Below the pieces are notes generated by a model. That model searched no databases, had not been told where the DNA came from, and was given only the letters and a program-made list of their open reading frames with translations. Positions 38,711 to 47,788 of a DNA stretch of 64,000 nucleotides are shown one piece after another. The DNA is from Enterobacter hormaechei subsp. hoffmannii. Lineage in GTDB: Bacteria > Pseudomonadota > Gammaproteobacteria > Enterobacterales > Enterobacteriaceae. Where the stretch lies: assembly GCF_001729745.1 (NCBI RefSeq), contig NZ_CP017186.1:1178001-1242000 (forward strand), written 5' to 3'. The position numbers were made by a program, and so were the translations under genes. How positions within the stretch are numbered: position 1 is the first letter of the stretch; the number at the start of each line of letters is the position of its first letter.

Positions 38711-39702
38711 GCAAGGCCCTTTCAGTGACCACGGCGGCGTCTGGCCGTCAGCAGATTTTCGATTTTCTTTATAAGTGGGGCATGCTGCTGACCGTCGTCG
38801 CGCTGGTGGCGGTGTTTGGCCTGGCGTCGGACAGCTTCCTCGACCCGAACAACATCATCAACATTCTGCGCTCGATTGCCATCGTGACGGTGATTGCCGT
38901 TGGCGTCTCGATTTCGCTGACCGTCGGCGGGTTCGATCTCTCCGTGGGATCTACCGCGTCGCTGGCGAACGCGCTGGTGATTTCGCTTTTCGTCTGGCAC
39001 GGCTTTGGCACCACCGAGTCGATTCTGCTGACCCTCGCGCTCTGTACGCTGGTCGGCCTGTTTAACGCCTTTCTGATCGTCATCCTGCGCATTCCGGACA
39101 TGCTCGCGACCCTTGCCAGCCTGTTTGTCATTCAGGGTGTGGCGATGACCTACAGCTACGGCGGGTCGATTACCGAGAACATGGTACTGCCGAGCGGCGA
39201 CATGGCGGAAGGGACCATTCCGGCGGCGTTTGGCCTGCTGGGGCAGGTGCCGACCATTGTGATCGTCATGCTGGTGGTGACGATTCTGGCACAGCTGGGC
39301 CTGTCGCTGACCACCCATGGACGCCGGATGTACGCCATTGGCGGCAACCCCGAAGCCGCGCGCCTCTCCGGCATTCGCACCACCCGCTACAAGGTGGCAG
39401 CCTACGTGATTGCCTCTCTGCTGGCGGGGCTGGGCGGCATTCTGCTGGCCTCGCGTATTGGTTCATCGCAGGTGAATGCGGGCGGCGGCTACCTGATGGA
39501 CGCGGTGGCGGCGGCGTGGATCGGCTTCTCGCTGGCCGGATCCGGCAAGCCGAACGCGCTGGGTACGCTGGTGGGGGCGGTGATCCTCGGCGTGCTGTCG
39601 AACGGGCTGGTGATGCTCTCCGTGCCGTATTACGCCATGGACATTATAAAAGGGCTGGTGCTCGCGGTAGCGCTGGCGATTACCTACATACAAAAACGCT
39701 GA
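38707..39702 (+). CDS. Sugar-type ABC importer permease
   Basis: 331-aa RbsC-like inner-membrane permease with eight to ten hydrophobic segments. VGGFDLSVGSTASLANAL (about 77-94) and the cytoplasmic loop GRRMYAIGGNPEAARLSGI are the family signatures. The start is GTG at 38707, overlapping the ATPase stop (GTGA). Twenty bases separate it from the binding-protein gene. Confidence 0.88.
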   Translation: MSKALSVTTAASGRQQIFDFLYKWGMLLTVVALVAVFGLASDSFLDPNNIINILRSIAIVTVIAVGVSISLTVGGFDLSVGSTASLANALVISLFVWHGFGTTESILLTLALCTLVGLFNAFLIVILRIPDMLATLASLFVIQGVAMTYSYGGSITENMVLPSGDMAEGTIPAAFGLLGQVPTIVIVMLVVTILAQLGLSLTTHGRRMYAIGGNPEAARLSGIRTTRYKVAAYVIASLLAGLGGILLASRIGSSQVNAGGGYLMDAVAAAWIGFSLAGSGKPNALGTLVGAVILGVLSNGLVMLSVPYYAMDIIKGLVLAVALAITYIQKR

Positions 39703-39721
39703 CAACACAACGGGATAATAA

Positions 39722-40786
39722 ATGAAAAAGATTGCGCTCTCTTTGGTAGCTATTGGGTTACTCACTTCTCTGCCGGGCCTGGCGGCTACCCCCGCGCCGG
39801 TTCCGACCGCCATTGCCAGCCATGACGGTCCCATTCGCATTGCGGTGATCCGCAACCTGGGCTCGGACGACAACACCACGCAGTTTGTTGCCGGGGCGAT
39901 TCAGGAAGGGAAAAAGCTCGGCTTTAAGGTCAGCACCTTTTTAAGTAACGGGGACGACGCCAAATTCCAGGATTTCGTTAACCAGGCCATCAGCCAGAAA
40001 TACGACGGGATTATTCTCTCTCAGGGGCGCGATCCGTACTCCACCGCGCTGGTGAAGAAGGCGGTGGATGCCGGGATCAAAGTTTCGGTGTTTGATACCG
40101 CTGTGAACGGCGAGATCCCGGGCGTAACCGTTACCCAGCAGGACGATGCCTCCCTGACCAACCTCTCTTTCGGCCAGCTGGCGAAAGATTTCAACGGCAA
40201 GGCCAATATCGTCAAGCTATGGGTCGCGGGCTTCCCGCCGATGGAGCGCCGTCAGGCGGCCTACAAAGAACTGCAAAAGCAGTACCCGGAGATTAAAGAG
40301 CTGGAGTCCATCGGCGCGGTCTCCTCTGACGTGCAGGGCGACACTGCCAACAAGGTGGGCGCGATCCTCGCGAAATACCCGAAAGGTAAAATCGATGCCA
40401 TCTGGGGTACCTGGGATGCCTTCAGCCAGGGCGCCTATAAGGCGCTGAAAGAGAACGGCCGAACCGAGATCAAACTCTACAGCATCGACATCTCCAACCA
40501 GGATTTACAGCTGATGCGCGAGCCGGGTAGCCCATGGGCAGTGAGCGTGGCGGTGGATCCGAAGCTGATTGGCGCGACCAACGTACGCCTGATTGCCAAT
40601 AAGATTGCCGGAGAAGCGACGCCTGCCACTTACGATTTCAAGGCGGCGGCCATTCCGCAGGCGCTGCTGACCGCCCAGCCGGGCGCGGTGAACGTGGCGT
40701 CTCTGGGGAAAATCATTCCGGGCTGGGGCCAGACGGAAGATTTTGTTGCGCCGTGGTTTGCGACCCTTGCCGCTAAAAACAAGTAA
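39722..40786 (+). CDS. Periplasmic sugar-type binding protein
   Basis: 354-aa type I periplasmic binding protein (ribose-binding fold). Signal peptide about residues 1-22 (GLAA region), then IRIAVIRNLGSDDNTTQFVAGA. FQDFVNQAISQKYDGIILSQGR and AVSVAVDPKLIGATNVRL are typical fold elements. It completes the importer. The ligand is not deducible from sequence alone; the surrounding methionine-salvage genes favour methylthioribose. Confidence 0.85.
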   Translation: MKKIALSLVAIGLLTSLPGLAATPAPVPTAIASHDGPIRIAVIRNLGSDDNTTQFVAGAIQEGKKLGFKVSTFLSNGDDAKFQDFVNQAISQKYDGIILSQGRDPYSTALVKKAVDAGIKVSVFDTAVNGEIPGVTVTQQDDASLTNLSFGQLAKDFNGKANIVKLWVAGFPPMERRQAAYKELQKQYPEIKELESIGAVSSDVQGDTANKVGAILAKYPKGKIDAIWGTWDAFSQGAYKALKENGRTEIKLYSIDISNQDLQLMREPGSPWAVSVAVDPKLIGATNVRLIANKIAGEATPATYDFKAAAIPQALLTAQPGAVNVASLGKIIPGWGQTEDFVAPWFATLAAKNK

Positions 40787-40791
40787 ACCAA

Positions 40792-40864
40792 GCCGGGTGG
40801 CGGCTGCGCCTTACCCGGCCTACATTTCGCACCCGTAGGCCCGGTAAGCGCAGCGCCACCGGGC
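40792..40864. repeat. BIME between the binding-protein and beta-propeller genes
   Basis: Inverted REP pair at 40792-40823 and 40835-40864, inside what is probably one operon; the hairpins could stabilise the upstream mRNA and lower downstream expression. Confidence 0.85.
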
Positions 40865-40878
40865 GTAAGGAGCATAAG

Positions 40879-42120
40879 GTGTCTCAATTACCCCCTCCCG
40901 AATACAGCCGCAATATGCGGCTAATTGGCCATAGCGATCAGGGCGGTCGCCCGGACGGCGTGCAGCTGATGGTGCACCGCGGTTTCGCCTATATCGGCCA
41001 TATGGTGTCGCAGGGCTTTTCGATAGTGGATGTGCGCGACCCGAAAAAACCAAAAGCCGCAGGATACGTGCCTGCGCCGCCGGGTACCTGGAATGTGCAT
41101 CTCCAGGCGCATGACGACCTGCTGCTGGTGATCAACGCCCGGGATCTGTTTGCCGATGCGCGTTTTGCCGACGAGAAGGTCTACTACACCCGCCAGGTGG
41201 GGGAGACCGTCAGCGATGTGCAGGATAAAGGCTGGAGCGCAGGGCTTCGCGTCTTTGATATCTCCACACCGGACAGGCCACGCGAGATAGGCTTTTTATC
41301 GCTGAGCGGCATCGGCATTCACCGCATCTGGTACGTCGGTGGCCGCTGGGCGTATGTCTCAGCGCTGATAGACGGCTTTACCGACTACATCTTTCTGACC
41401 ATCGATCTGGCGGACCCGCGCAAGCCTGAAGTGGCGGGACGCTGGTGGCTGCCGGGGATGAATCAGGCCGAAGGCGAACAGCCGAACTGGCCGGAAGGCA
41501 AACGCTACGCCCTGCACCATGCGATTATTGCAGGCGATACCGCGTACGGCAGCTGGCGCGACGGTGGCCTGACGCTGCTGGACGTTAAGGACCGCACCCG
41601 GCCTAAGCTCATTAGCCATCGTAACTGGAGCCCGCCGTTTGGCGGCGGGACGCACACCGCGCTTCCGCTGCCGGATCGCGACCTGCTGGTGGTGCTGGAC
41701 GAGGCGGTGCTGGATAACCAGCAGGACGGCGAGAAGCTGATCTGGCTGTTTGATATCCGCGAGCCGTCGAACCCGGTGAGCATTTCTACCTTCCCGCAGC
41801 CGGATGAAACCGACTACGTGGCGAAAGGGGCGCATTTCGGCCCGCACAACCTGCACGAAAACCGGCCGGGGAGCTTTGTCAGCTCAACGTTGATCTTCGC
41901 GACGTACCAGAACGCGGGCGTGCGCGCGTATGACATTTCCAATCCGTATCGCCCGGTGGAAACGGGGGCGCTGGTGCCCGCGGCGCCGGAAAAGATGATG
42001 GATACGCGGCCCAATCGCCCGCAGGTGATCCAGTCGTGCGACGTGTTTGTGGATGCGCAGGGGATTATTTACAGCACGGATTATAACGGTGGGATGTCGG
42101 TGATTGAGTATTTAGGATGA
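40879..42120 (+). CDS. LVIVD-repeat beta-propeller protein with conserved His set
   Basis: 413-aa protein with no signal peptide. Six repeats of the form FDI..P..P...G are visible near 46-63 (IVDVRDPKKPKAAGY), 122-140, 170-189, 229-250, 287-305 and 347-365, making a six- or seven-bladed propeller. Each blade is preceded by a conserved-looking His: His18, His74 and His78 (WNVHLQAH), His148 (IGIHRIW), His213 and His214, His259 (GGTHTALP), His323 and His326 (GPHNLHEN). This is the layout of metal-binding propeller enzymes. Start is GTG at 40879 after AAGGAG. It follows the importer and precedes mtnK, so a role in methylthio-compound handling is inferred; the function is unknown. Confidence 0.75.
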   Translation: MSQLPPPEYSRNMRLIGHSDQGGRPDGVQLMVHRGFAYIGHMVSQGFSIVDVRDPKKPKAAGYVPAPPGTWNVHLQAHDDLLLVINARDLFADARFADEKVYYTRQVGETVSDVQDKGWSAGLRVFDISTPDRPREIGFLSLSGIGIHRIWYVGGRWAYVSALIDGFTDYIFLTIDLADPRKPEVAGRWWLPGMNQAEGEQPNWPEGKRYALHHAIIAGDTAYGSWRDGGLTLLDVKDRTRPKLISHRNWSPPFGGGTHTALPLPDRDLLVVLDEAVLDNQQDGEKLIWLFDIREPSNPVSISTFPQPDETDYVAKGAHFGPHNLHENRPGSFVSSTLIFATYQNAGVRAYDISNPYRPVETGALVPAAPEKMMDTRPNRPQVIQSCDVFVDAQGIIYSTDYNGGMSVIEYLG

Positions 42121-42126
42121 GTTTTT

Positions 42127-42199
42127 GCCGGGTGGCGGCTTCGCCTTACCGGGCCTACATTTTGCACCCGTAGGCCCGGTAAGCGCAGCGCCACCGGGC
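42127..42199. repeat. BIME between the beta-propeller gene and mtnK
   Basis: Inverted REP pair at 42127-42158 and 42170-42199 in the convergent gap; nearly the same sequence as the pair at 40792-40864. Confidence 0.85.
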
Positions 42200-42207
42200 A
42201 AACGTTC

Positions 42208-43407
42208 TCAACTGTACTGCCGTACTCGCGCTACCAGCTCTTCCGCGCTGTCGATGCGGTCAGCAATCACAATCAGCGCCTTGCCGAGGGATATCGCGTG
42301 GCGCAGGCATTCGTGACGCATCGCTTCATCCTGAATGGTGTCGATATCCGCCACATGGGAAAGCCCGACGCTGCGGCGAATCAGCTCGGTGCCGCAGAAT
42401 CCGATGGCATCGTGCCAGACCTTTTTCAGGAACGCAGAGGCATAGCCCGGCGCGCTGAGCGCGGCGTCGCGCGTTTTCTCATTCGCCAGCGCCTGGAAGC
42501 GCTCCGCGAAGGTGTTCCACAGTTCCTGAATATCGGTCAGGCGCTGCTCGCGCGCGGCGGCGGCATCGCGAATGCCCAGATGCCCCGGCAGGCCGCAGAA
42601 GTTCAGCAGCAGGTTGCCGATGGCAGTGCCAACGTCAAAGCCAATCGGGCCAAAGTAGCCGAACTCGGCGTCGATGGCTTTCAGGCTGCCGTCGGCCACA
42701 AAAATTGAGCCGCTGTGAATGTCCCCGTGCAGCAGGGCTTCGGCATGCGAAAAGAAGCGGTGCTTCAGGGAGGCCACAGCGATTTTAAGCTGGGCGTCGT
42801 CGCGCAGGGCGGCAACATCGTTCTCCAGATCGGCCGGGTAGCTGTTGCGCGCGTGGATCTGGTACGGATCGTTAAAGAACAGATCTTCAGTGATCTCGCA
42901 CATCTCCGGGTTGATGAATTTTGCCACCTGCGCTTTTTTCTCGTGCGGATGCAGATAAAAATCGCTGGTGTGGAACAGGGTGTGAGCCAGATATTCACCC
43001 AGCTGCCGCGCCGCCTGCGGGTAGTAAATGTTGTTAATCAGCTCGCCGCGCCAGATGCGATGGCTGGAGAGATCTTCCATCACCATCACCGCCAGTTCCG
43101 GGTCAAAGTGGTGGATTTTCACCGTGTGCTCAGGGCTGTGCTTGTAATGCTCGACCAGGGTTTGCGCCTCCAGGCGAGCGCGATCCAGCGTCAGCGGCCA
43201 GGACTCGCCGACGCAGCGCACATAGGGCAGCGCCTGCTTAACGACGATGCGGCTCACCCCCGCGCTATCGAATATTTTAAAGACCAGGTTGAGGTTGCCG
43301 TCGCCGATTTCCTGCGCCTCCACCAGCGATGACGGATCGTCAAGTCCGCCAAACTGCCTGGCATACTCCACGGCGTCCTGAGCGGTAAAGGTACGGTATT
43401 GCGACAT
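42208..43407 (-). CDS. mtnK: 5-methylthioribose kinase MtnK
   Basis: Phosphorylates methylthioribose at O1, first committed step of the methionine salvage branch for imported or MTA-derived methylthioribose. 399 aa, protein-kinase-like fold: [13 protein letters not shown] (Gly-rich loop), [11 protein letters not shown], catalytic [10 protein letters not shown] (HGD.H) and [11 protein letters not shown] (metal-binding DAE). The start is [11 protein letters not shown] at 43407. It is divergent from mtnA, with MetJ boxes between them. Confidence 0.95.
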   Translation of the reverse strand: MSQYRTFTAQDAVEYARQFGGLDDPSSLVEAQEIGDGNLNLVFKIFDSAGVSRIVVKQALPYVRCVGESWPLTLDRARLEAQTLVEHYKHSPEHTVKIHHFDPELAVMVMEDLSSHRIWRGELINNIYYPQAARQLGEYLAHTLFHTSDFYLHPHEKKAQVAKFINPEMCEITEDLFFNDPYQIHARNSYPADLENDVAALRDDAQLKIAVASLKHRFFSHAEALLHGDIHSGSIFVADGSLKAIDAEFGYFGPIGFDVGTAIGNLLLNFCGLPGHLGIRDAAAAREQRLTDIQELWNTFAERFQALANEKTRDAALSAPGYASAFLKKVWHDAIGFCGTELIRRSVGLSHVADIDTIQDEAMRHECLRHAISLGKALIVIADRIDSAEELVARVRQYS

Positions 43408-43433
43408 GGCCTGCTCCTCAGTTTTGCTAATTA

Positions 43434-43457
43434 AGACATGTAGACGTCTATACATCT
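43434..43457. promoter_or_regulatory. MetJ operator between mtnK and mtnA
   Basis: Three contiguous met boxes: AGACATGT (6 of 8), AGACGTCT (8 of 8) and ATACATCT (6 of 8). They should let MetJ with S-adenosylmethionine repress both mtnK and mtnA. Confidence 0.85.
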
Positions 43458-43509
43458 GGATTTCATCCTGACACAATGTGCTACAACAACGCAACAGGGA
43501 ATTAACGAC

Positions 43510-44526
43510 ATGCAGACATTACAGACGACCAGCCTGCGGGTGGCGAATAATCAGCTCTTTATTCTCGACCAGCAGGCGCTTCCGCAGGAGAAACGCTGGC
43601 TGGATGCCTCGACGGTGGAGGCGCTGGTTGGGCATATCCACGCTCTGCGCGTGCGTGGCGCGCCGTTGATTGGTCTCTCTGCAAGCCTGCTGCTGGCGCT
43701 GTTAGCGGAAAGCGGTAAAGGCCGCGACGAGCTGGCGGCGGCGCTGGAGACCCTGCGTGCCTCCCGCCCGACGGCGGTGAACCTGATGAACAATCTCGAC
43801 CGCATGAAGATTGCGCTGTGGCAGGAAGCGTTCGTTCCGGCGCTGGTGGCTGAAGCGCTGCGCCTGATTAATGAAGACAAACGGCTTTGCGACGCGATTG
43901 CGAAAGCGGGTAGCGCGCTGGTGAAGCCCGGCAGCCGCCTGCTGACCCACTGCAATACCGGCGGGCTGGCAACGGCGGGCGTCGGTACGGCGCTGGGTGT
44001 GATTGCCCGCGCGCATCAGGCAGGCAACGTCAGCAACGTCTGGGTGGATGAAACCCGTCCGCTGTTGCAGGGCGGCAGGCTGACCGCATGGGAGCTGGGC
44101 GAGCTGGGCGTGCCGTATCAGCTGATTACTGACTCCATGGCCGCCAGCCTGATGGCAAAAGGGCAGGTGGATGCCGTGTGGGTGGGGGCAGACCGCATTG
44201 CCGCCAACGGCGACGTGGCGAACAAAATCGGCACCTATTCCCTGGCGGTGCTGGCGAAGTTCCACGGTATTCCGTTCTACGTCGCCGCCCCGCAAACGAC
44301 CCTCGACCGGGACTGCCCGAACGGTGACGCGATCCCGATTGAGCAGCGCGCGGCCAGCGAAGTGACGGGCGTGGCGGGAAGCTTTGGCGCGGTGCAGTGG
44401 GCGCCGCAAGAGGCGCAGGTCTATAACCCGGCGTTTGACGTTACCCCCGCCTCGCTGATTAGCGGCTGGGTGCTGGATACGGGCGTGGTCACCCCTGAAG
44501 AGGTAGCGAAAGGGAAATTCGCCTGA
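43510..44526 (+). CDS. mtnA: Methylthioribose-1-phosphate isomerase MtnA
   Basis: Isomerises methylthioribose-1-P to methylthioribulose-1-P. 338 aa, eIF2B-like fold. [12 protein letters not shown] (near 49-60), [12 protein letters not shown] with the catalytic Cys (near 148-159) and [21 protein letters not shown] with the catalytic Asp are all present. It is divergent from mtnK and under the shared MetJ boxes. Confidence 0.95.
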   Translation: MQTLQTTSLRVANNQLFILDQQALPQEKRWLDASTVEALVGHIHALRVRGAPLIGLSASLLLALLAESGKGRDELAAALETLRASRPTAVNLMNNLDRMKIALWQEAFVPALVAEALRLINEDKRLCDAIAKAGSALVKPGSRLLTHCNTGGLATAGVGTALGVIARAHQAGNVSNVWVDETRPLLQGGRLTAWELGELGVPYQLITDSMAASLMAKGQVDAVWVGADRIAANGDVANKIGTYSLAVLAKFHGIPFYVAAPQTTLDRDCPNGDAIPIEQRAASEVTGVAGSFGAVQWAPQEAQVYNPAFDVTPASLISGWVLDTGVVTPEEVAKGKFA

Positions 44527-44569
44527 GTGGGACTATCCTTGTAAGGGGTTCCCTTTAGAGGACGTTATC

Positions 44570-45040
44570 GTGACGCTCGATCCTGAAACAGACTTAAAAC
44601 TGGAACGCGTGGTGGACGCACCGCGCGACCTGCTGTGGCTCTGCTGGACCACACCGGAGCACATCAAAAACTTCTTCATTCCTGCTCCCCATAAGGTAAC
44701 TGAATGCGACCTCGATCTGCGCGTGGGTGGGCGGTTCAATACCGTGTTTGAGGTGGACGGGCAGCGGATGGATAACCGGGGCGTATTTCTTGAAATCGAT
44801 CCGGGGAACAAGCTGGTCTTTACCGATGGCTATACTGAGGGCTGGAAGCCGGCTGAAAAGCCGTTTATGACGGCGATCCTGCTGCTGGAAGATGTGGGGG
44901 AGGGCAAGACCCGCTACACGGCGATTGCGCGTCACCCAACGAAGGAGATCCGCGAGCAGCATGAACAGATGGGCTTCCACGAAGGGTGGGGCGTGGTGTT
45001 GGATCAGCTGGTGGGGTATGTGAAAGGGCTGAAACGGTAG
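44570..45040 (+). CDS. SRPBCC/AHSA1-family protein
   Basis: 156-aa START-like (AHSA1) protein: VVDAPRDLLWLCWTTPEHIKNFF (first 40 residues), RVGGRFNTVFEVDG, and a closing amphipathic helix WGVVLDQLVGYVKGL. Such proteins bind hydrophobic ligands; no specific role is evident. Start is GTG at 44570 after AGAGGA. It lies 43 bases after mtnA and may be cotranscribed. Confidence 0.8.
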   Translation: MTLDPETDLKLERVVDAPRDLLWLCWTTPEHIKNFFIPAPHKVTECDLDLRVGGRFNTVFEVDGQRMDNRGVFLEIDPGNKLVFTDGYTEGWKPAEKPFMTAILLLEDVGEGKTRYTAIARHPTKEIREQHEQMGFHEGWGVVLDQLVGYVKGLKR

Positions 45041-45050
45041 TGCCCTTAGA

Positions 45051-45089
45051 CCCCCTCTCCCTTGAGGGAGAGGGCTGGGGTGAGGGGGG
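45051..45089. repeat. GAGGG-type palindromic repeat
   Basis: One hairpin unit (CCCCCTCTCCC arm, GAGGGAGAGGGCTGGGG arm) between the SRPBCC gene and the convergent Ner-like gene. Confidence 0.7.
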
Positions 45090-45101
45090 AGAATTCATTG
45101 A

Positions 45102-45374
45102 TTATGTTGAAGACAGATTTCTCTTTTTGGTATCCCTCATCTGACGAAATACTCGCTCTCCCTTTTCATCAAAGTATCTTTCCGGCCATATCACATCGGG
45201 TGGAATGTCTGGCGCCTGAGCGATAAGCAATTCACCTTTAGCCCATGGTCGGGTAAGCGCATTTGCCAGTGTGGATGAGGAAAGGCCAGCCTTTCTGGAC
45301 AACGCAGCCAGGCTTGTTCCATGTTTCTTTAGTGCAGCGATAATATCGGCCGGGTGCCAGTTCTGATGTTGCAT
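45102..45374 (-). CDS. Ner/Nlp-like DNA-binding protein
   Basis: 90-aa winged-helix protein of the phage Mu Ner / Nlp (SfsB) family: WHPADIIAALKKHGTSLAAL, SRKAGLSSSTLANALTRPW and IPPDVIWPERYFDEKGER are the family core. GGAGGACACA precedes the start. It is divergent from a small XRE repressor, 106 bases apart, with a palindrome between. Confidence 0.85.
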   Translation of the reverse strand: MQHQNWHPADIIAALKKHGTSLAALSRKAGLSSSTLANALTRPWAKGELLIAQAPDIPPDVIWPERYFDEKGERVFRQMRDTKKRNLSST

Positions 45375-45409
45375 TGTGTCCTCCTTACATGTGTTCGTTA
45401 CGTGCTCAA

Positions 45410-45428
45410 TTATCCTATTTTGGGATAA
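45410..45428. promoter_or_regulatory. Palindromic operator between the Ner-like and XRE genes
   Basis: TTATCC-N7-GGATAA is a perfect dyad in the 106-base divergent gap. A related half, AGGATAT, recurs near 45456-45463. Likely the site for one or both encoded regulators. Confidence 0.5.
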
Positions 45429-45480
45429 AAAGGCAACGGGAGGATATTCGATTTCAGGATATTTGTATGGAATCGGAACA

Positions 45481-45705
45481 ATGGCTTCAGTTTACTCGGA
45501 TGAATACCAGCGTGTTATCAATGCGTTGAAGAAAGCGCGTAAAGAGAAGGGGATGACTCAGGCGCAGCTTGCGGAGGCACTGGGAAAACCACAATCGTTT
45601 ATTGCTAAAGTGGAAAACGGTGAGCGTAGGTTGGACGTGGTGGAGTTTGTGCATCTGGCGAGGCTGGTTGGCGGAGATGTGCAGAGGATTATCGCCAGTA
45701 TTTAA
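45481..45705 (+). CDS. Small XRE-family transcriptional regulator
   Basis: 74-aa protein that is almost entirely one helix-turn-helix domain: LKKARKEKGMTQAQLAEALG, then QSFIAKVENGERRLDVVEF. The start at 45481 (MASVYSDEYQ) is chosen over a longer frame that would cover the operator. Divergent to the Ner-like gene, it resembles a two-repressor switch. No toxin partner is visible. Confidence 0.8.
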   Translation: MASVYSDEYQRVINALKKARKEKGMTQAQLAEALGKPQSFIAKVENGERRLDVVEFVHLARLVGGDVQRIIASI

Positions 45706-45744
45706 TTAATGCCTGAGTATGGAACTGACCACCTGAGCCGTATG

Positions 45745-45803
45745 TTCCCCTCACCCTAACCCTCTCCCCAGAGGGGCGAGGGGATAGCACGGTGCTCGCA
45801 TTA
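45745..45803. repeat. GAGGG-type palindrome with long flank
   Basis: The hairpin unit 45747-45783 plus its flank ending GTGCTCGCATTA (45792-45803) is an inverted near-copy of 10900-10958. It separates the XRE gene from the convergent mtnD. Confidence 0.75.
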
Positions 45804-45826
45804 CTTTGCGGGGTAGGGAGAAAAGA

Positions 45827-46369
45827 TCAGGCCAGGCGTGGATACGCATCCGCGATTGCATCGCCCGTAAACTGGGCAACCCAGCCTTCCGGATTGTCGA
45901 AAATACGAATGGCGGTAAAGTTCGGCTCTGAACCCATGTCAAACCAGTGCGGCGTGCCTGCGGGTACGGAAATCAGGTCGTTTTTCTCGCACAGCACCTG
46001 ATACACCTCATCGCCGATGTGCAGGCAGAATAGTCCCGCCCCTTCCACGAAAAAGCGCACTTCGTCTTCGCCGTGGGTGTGCTCGTTGAGAAACTTCGCG
46101 CGCAGCGCCTCTTTCTGCGGATTGTCGGCGCGAAGGCTAATCACGTCCCAGCTCTGATAACCTTTCTCTGCCACCAGCTTGTCGATTGCATGCTGATACG
46201 CCTCAATCACGGCTTCAGGCGCGGGATCCTGCCCTAAATCACGGTCTGCCGCCCAGCGCTCAAACCGCACGCCTTTGGCGTTGAGCTGTTGGGCAATCTC
46301 GGCGGCGTCGGTGCTGTGCCACAGGTGCTTACTGGCGTCTTTATCGGAATAAATGGTCAATGCGCTCAT
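45827..46369 (-). CDS. mtnD: Acireductone dioxygenase MtnD
   Basis: Cupin dioxygenase (180 aa) that splits acireductone to 2-oxo-4-methylthiobutyrate and formate with Fe, or to an off-pathway acid with Ni. Metal ligands His97, His99 and Glu103 (HTHGEDE) and His141 (TPHWFD) are at the positions known for the Klebsiella enzyme. Its start overlaps the mtnC stop (ATGA). Confidence 0.96.
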   Translation of the reverse strand: MSALTIYSDKDASKHLWHSTDAAEIAQQLNAKGVRFERWAADRDLGQDPAPEAVIEAYQHAIDKLVAEKGYQSWDVISLRADNPQKEALRAKFLNEHTHGEDEVRFFVEGAGLFCLHIGDEVYQVLCEKNDLISVPAGTPHWFDMGSEPNFTAIRIFDNPEGWVAQFTGDAIADAYPRLA

Positions 46370-47055
46370 GAAGGGATCTGCTCCGGGTTAATCTCGTCAA
46401 ACTGGTGGATCTGATGGTGATGGCTTGCGCCGTCATCTTCACCGCGTATCAGTTGCAGGGTGCGAAAACCCGCCTGTTCAGCCGCGTCCAGCTCCTGATG
46501 AATATCCGACAGGAACAGGATCTGCGACGGGGCGATGCCCGTTTGCGCCGCAATATTTTGATAAGACTGCACCTCACGCTTGGCACCGATGCGGGTATCA
46601 AAATAGCCGCTGAACAGATGAGTAATATCACCTTCGTCGCTGTAGCCAAATAACAGTTTCTGCGCGGCGACGGAGCCAGAGGAATAAACATAGAGATCAA
46701 TCCCTTGTGCCTTCCATTTTTCCAGCGCGGGCAGTACATCAGGGTAGAGATGGCCGGTAAAGTCACCGTTGATGTAACCGTCCTGCCAGATGATGCCTTG
46801 CAGGGCTTTGAGCGCCGTCGATTTGCGGTCTTCATCCATAAAGGTAAACAGCACGTTGATGAGATCGCTGACGCTGGCATGCGGAGTGCTGATTTCCTCG
46901 CGCAGGTTGTCCAGAATCGATTTGACCGGCTCGGCGTACTGCTGCGCGGTCACAAAGGCCGCCAGCCGCTCACGCGCGTAAGGGAACAAAACATCATGGA
47001 CAAAACGGATATCGCTGGTGGTCCCTTCAATATCCGTCACAATCGCGCGAATCAT
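46366..47055 (-). CDS. mtnC: Enolase-phosphatase MtnC
   Basis: Bifunctional HAD-family enzyme (229 aa) that enolises and dephosphorylates 2,3-diketo-5-methylthiopentyl-1-P to acireductone. Catalytic TDIEGTTSD (7-15) carries the nucleophile Asp8 and Glu10; [10 protein letters not shown] and [11 protein letters not shown] are later HAD motifs. Start at 47055 (MIRAIVT), overlapping the mtnB stop by four bases. Confidence 0.95.
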   Translation of the reverse strand: MIRAIVTDIEGTTSDIRFVHDVLFPYARERLAAFVTAQQYAEPVKSILDNLREEISTPHASVSDLINVLFTFMDEDRKSTALKALQGIIWQDGYINGDFTGHLYPDVLPALEKWKAQGIDLYVYSSGSVAAQKLLFGYSDEGDITHLFSGYFDTRIGAKREVQSYQNIAAQTGIAPSQILFLSDIHQELDAAEQAGFRTLQLIRGEDDGASHHHQIHQFDEINPEQIPS

Positions 47056-47666
47056 ACTCTCTCCCATTGTCGTAAACGCATTTCGCATTCAAATAAGAAT
47101 TCTAAACCTTCCAGATGACGGCGGGCTTCGGCCACGTCGCGTCCCCAGCAGGTTAAGCCATGACCGCGCAGAAGAAAACCATAATTAAGCGGGCGTTCCT
47201 GCGCGTAATGGGCGATTCGAGAGGCGAGGGCGTCGATGTCCTGGTCATTATCAAACACCGGGATGGCCACCGTATCCCGATGCGTGGTCTGTCCGGTAAG
47301 GGATTTTTGCATCTCGAAGCCGGAGATCTTCAGCTCGGTCTCGTTGACCAGCCGCGACAGCACCGTGGCATTGACGGTGTGAACGTGCAGGACGGCGTTA
47401 GCCTCGGGGAACAGGCGGTAGATGAGGGTATGCAGCCCGGTCTCTGCCGACGGTTTACGGCCAGAAAGCGCACGGTTGGTGGCGATTTCAACCTGTAGAA
47501 AATCGGCGGTGGTCAGGCTGCCTTTGTCTTTTCCGGATTCGCTCAGCCAGCACAGATGTTCATCCTGACGCACGGACATATTGCCGCCGGTAGCGGGCGC
47601 CCAGCCTTTAGCGCCAATCCAGCGGCAGGCCTCGACCAGGTGTGTGAGTTGCAGGTTGTCTGTCAT
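47052..47666 (-). CDS. mtnB: Methylthioribulose-1-phosphate dehydratase MtnB
   Basis: Zinc-dependent class II aldolase-fold dehydratase, 204 aa. ATGGNMSVR, the metal site [10 protein letters not shown] (near 99-108) and [10 protein letters not shown] identify it. First gene of mtnBCD, divergent from mtnE (ybdL) with a MetJ operator between. Confidence 0.95.
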   Translation of the reverse strand: MTDNLQLTHLVEACRWIGAKGWAPATGGNMSVRQDEHLCWLSESGKDKGSLTTADFLQVEIATNRALSGRKPSAETGLHTLIYRLFPEANAVLHVHTVNATVLSRLVNETELKISGFEMQKSLTGQTTHRDTVAIPVFDNDQDIDALASRIAHYAQERPLNYGFLLRGHGLTCWGRDVAEARRHLEGLEFLFECEMRLRQWERV

Positions 47667-47705
47667 TTCCTTTTACCCTCTCGGTCAGGAATATTTATAT
47701 CATTT

Positions 47706-47721
47706 AGACGTCTAAGCGTCT
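47706..47721. promoter_or_regulatory. MetJ operator between mtnB and mtnE
   Basis: Two contiguous met boxes: AGACGTCT (8 of 8) and AAGCGTCT (6 of 8), 40 bases upstream of the mtnB start and 67 upstream of mtnE. Should place both units under MetJ. Confidence 0.82.
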
Positions 47722-47788
47722 TGATTGCCAAAGACTAACATCGTGTTATAGTGTCAGCAACATAAGTATTACAGGCAGGCACACTACA

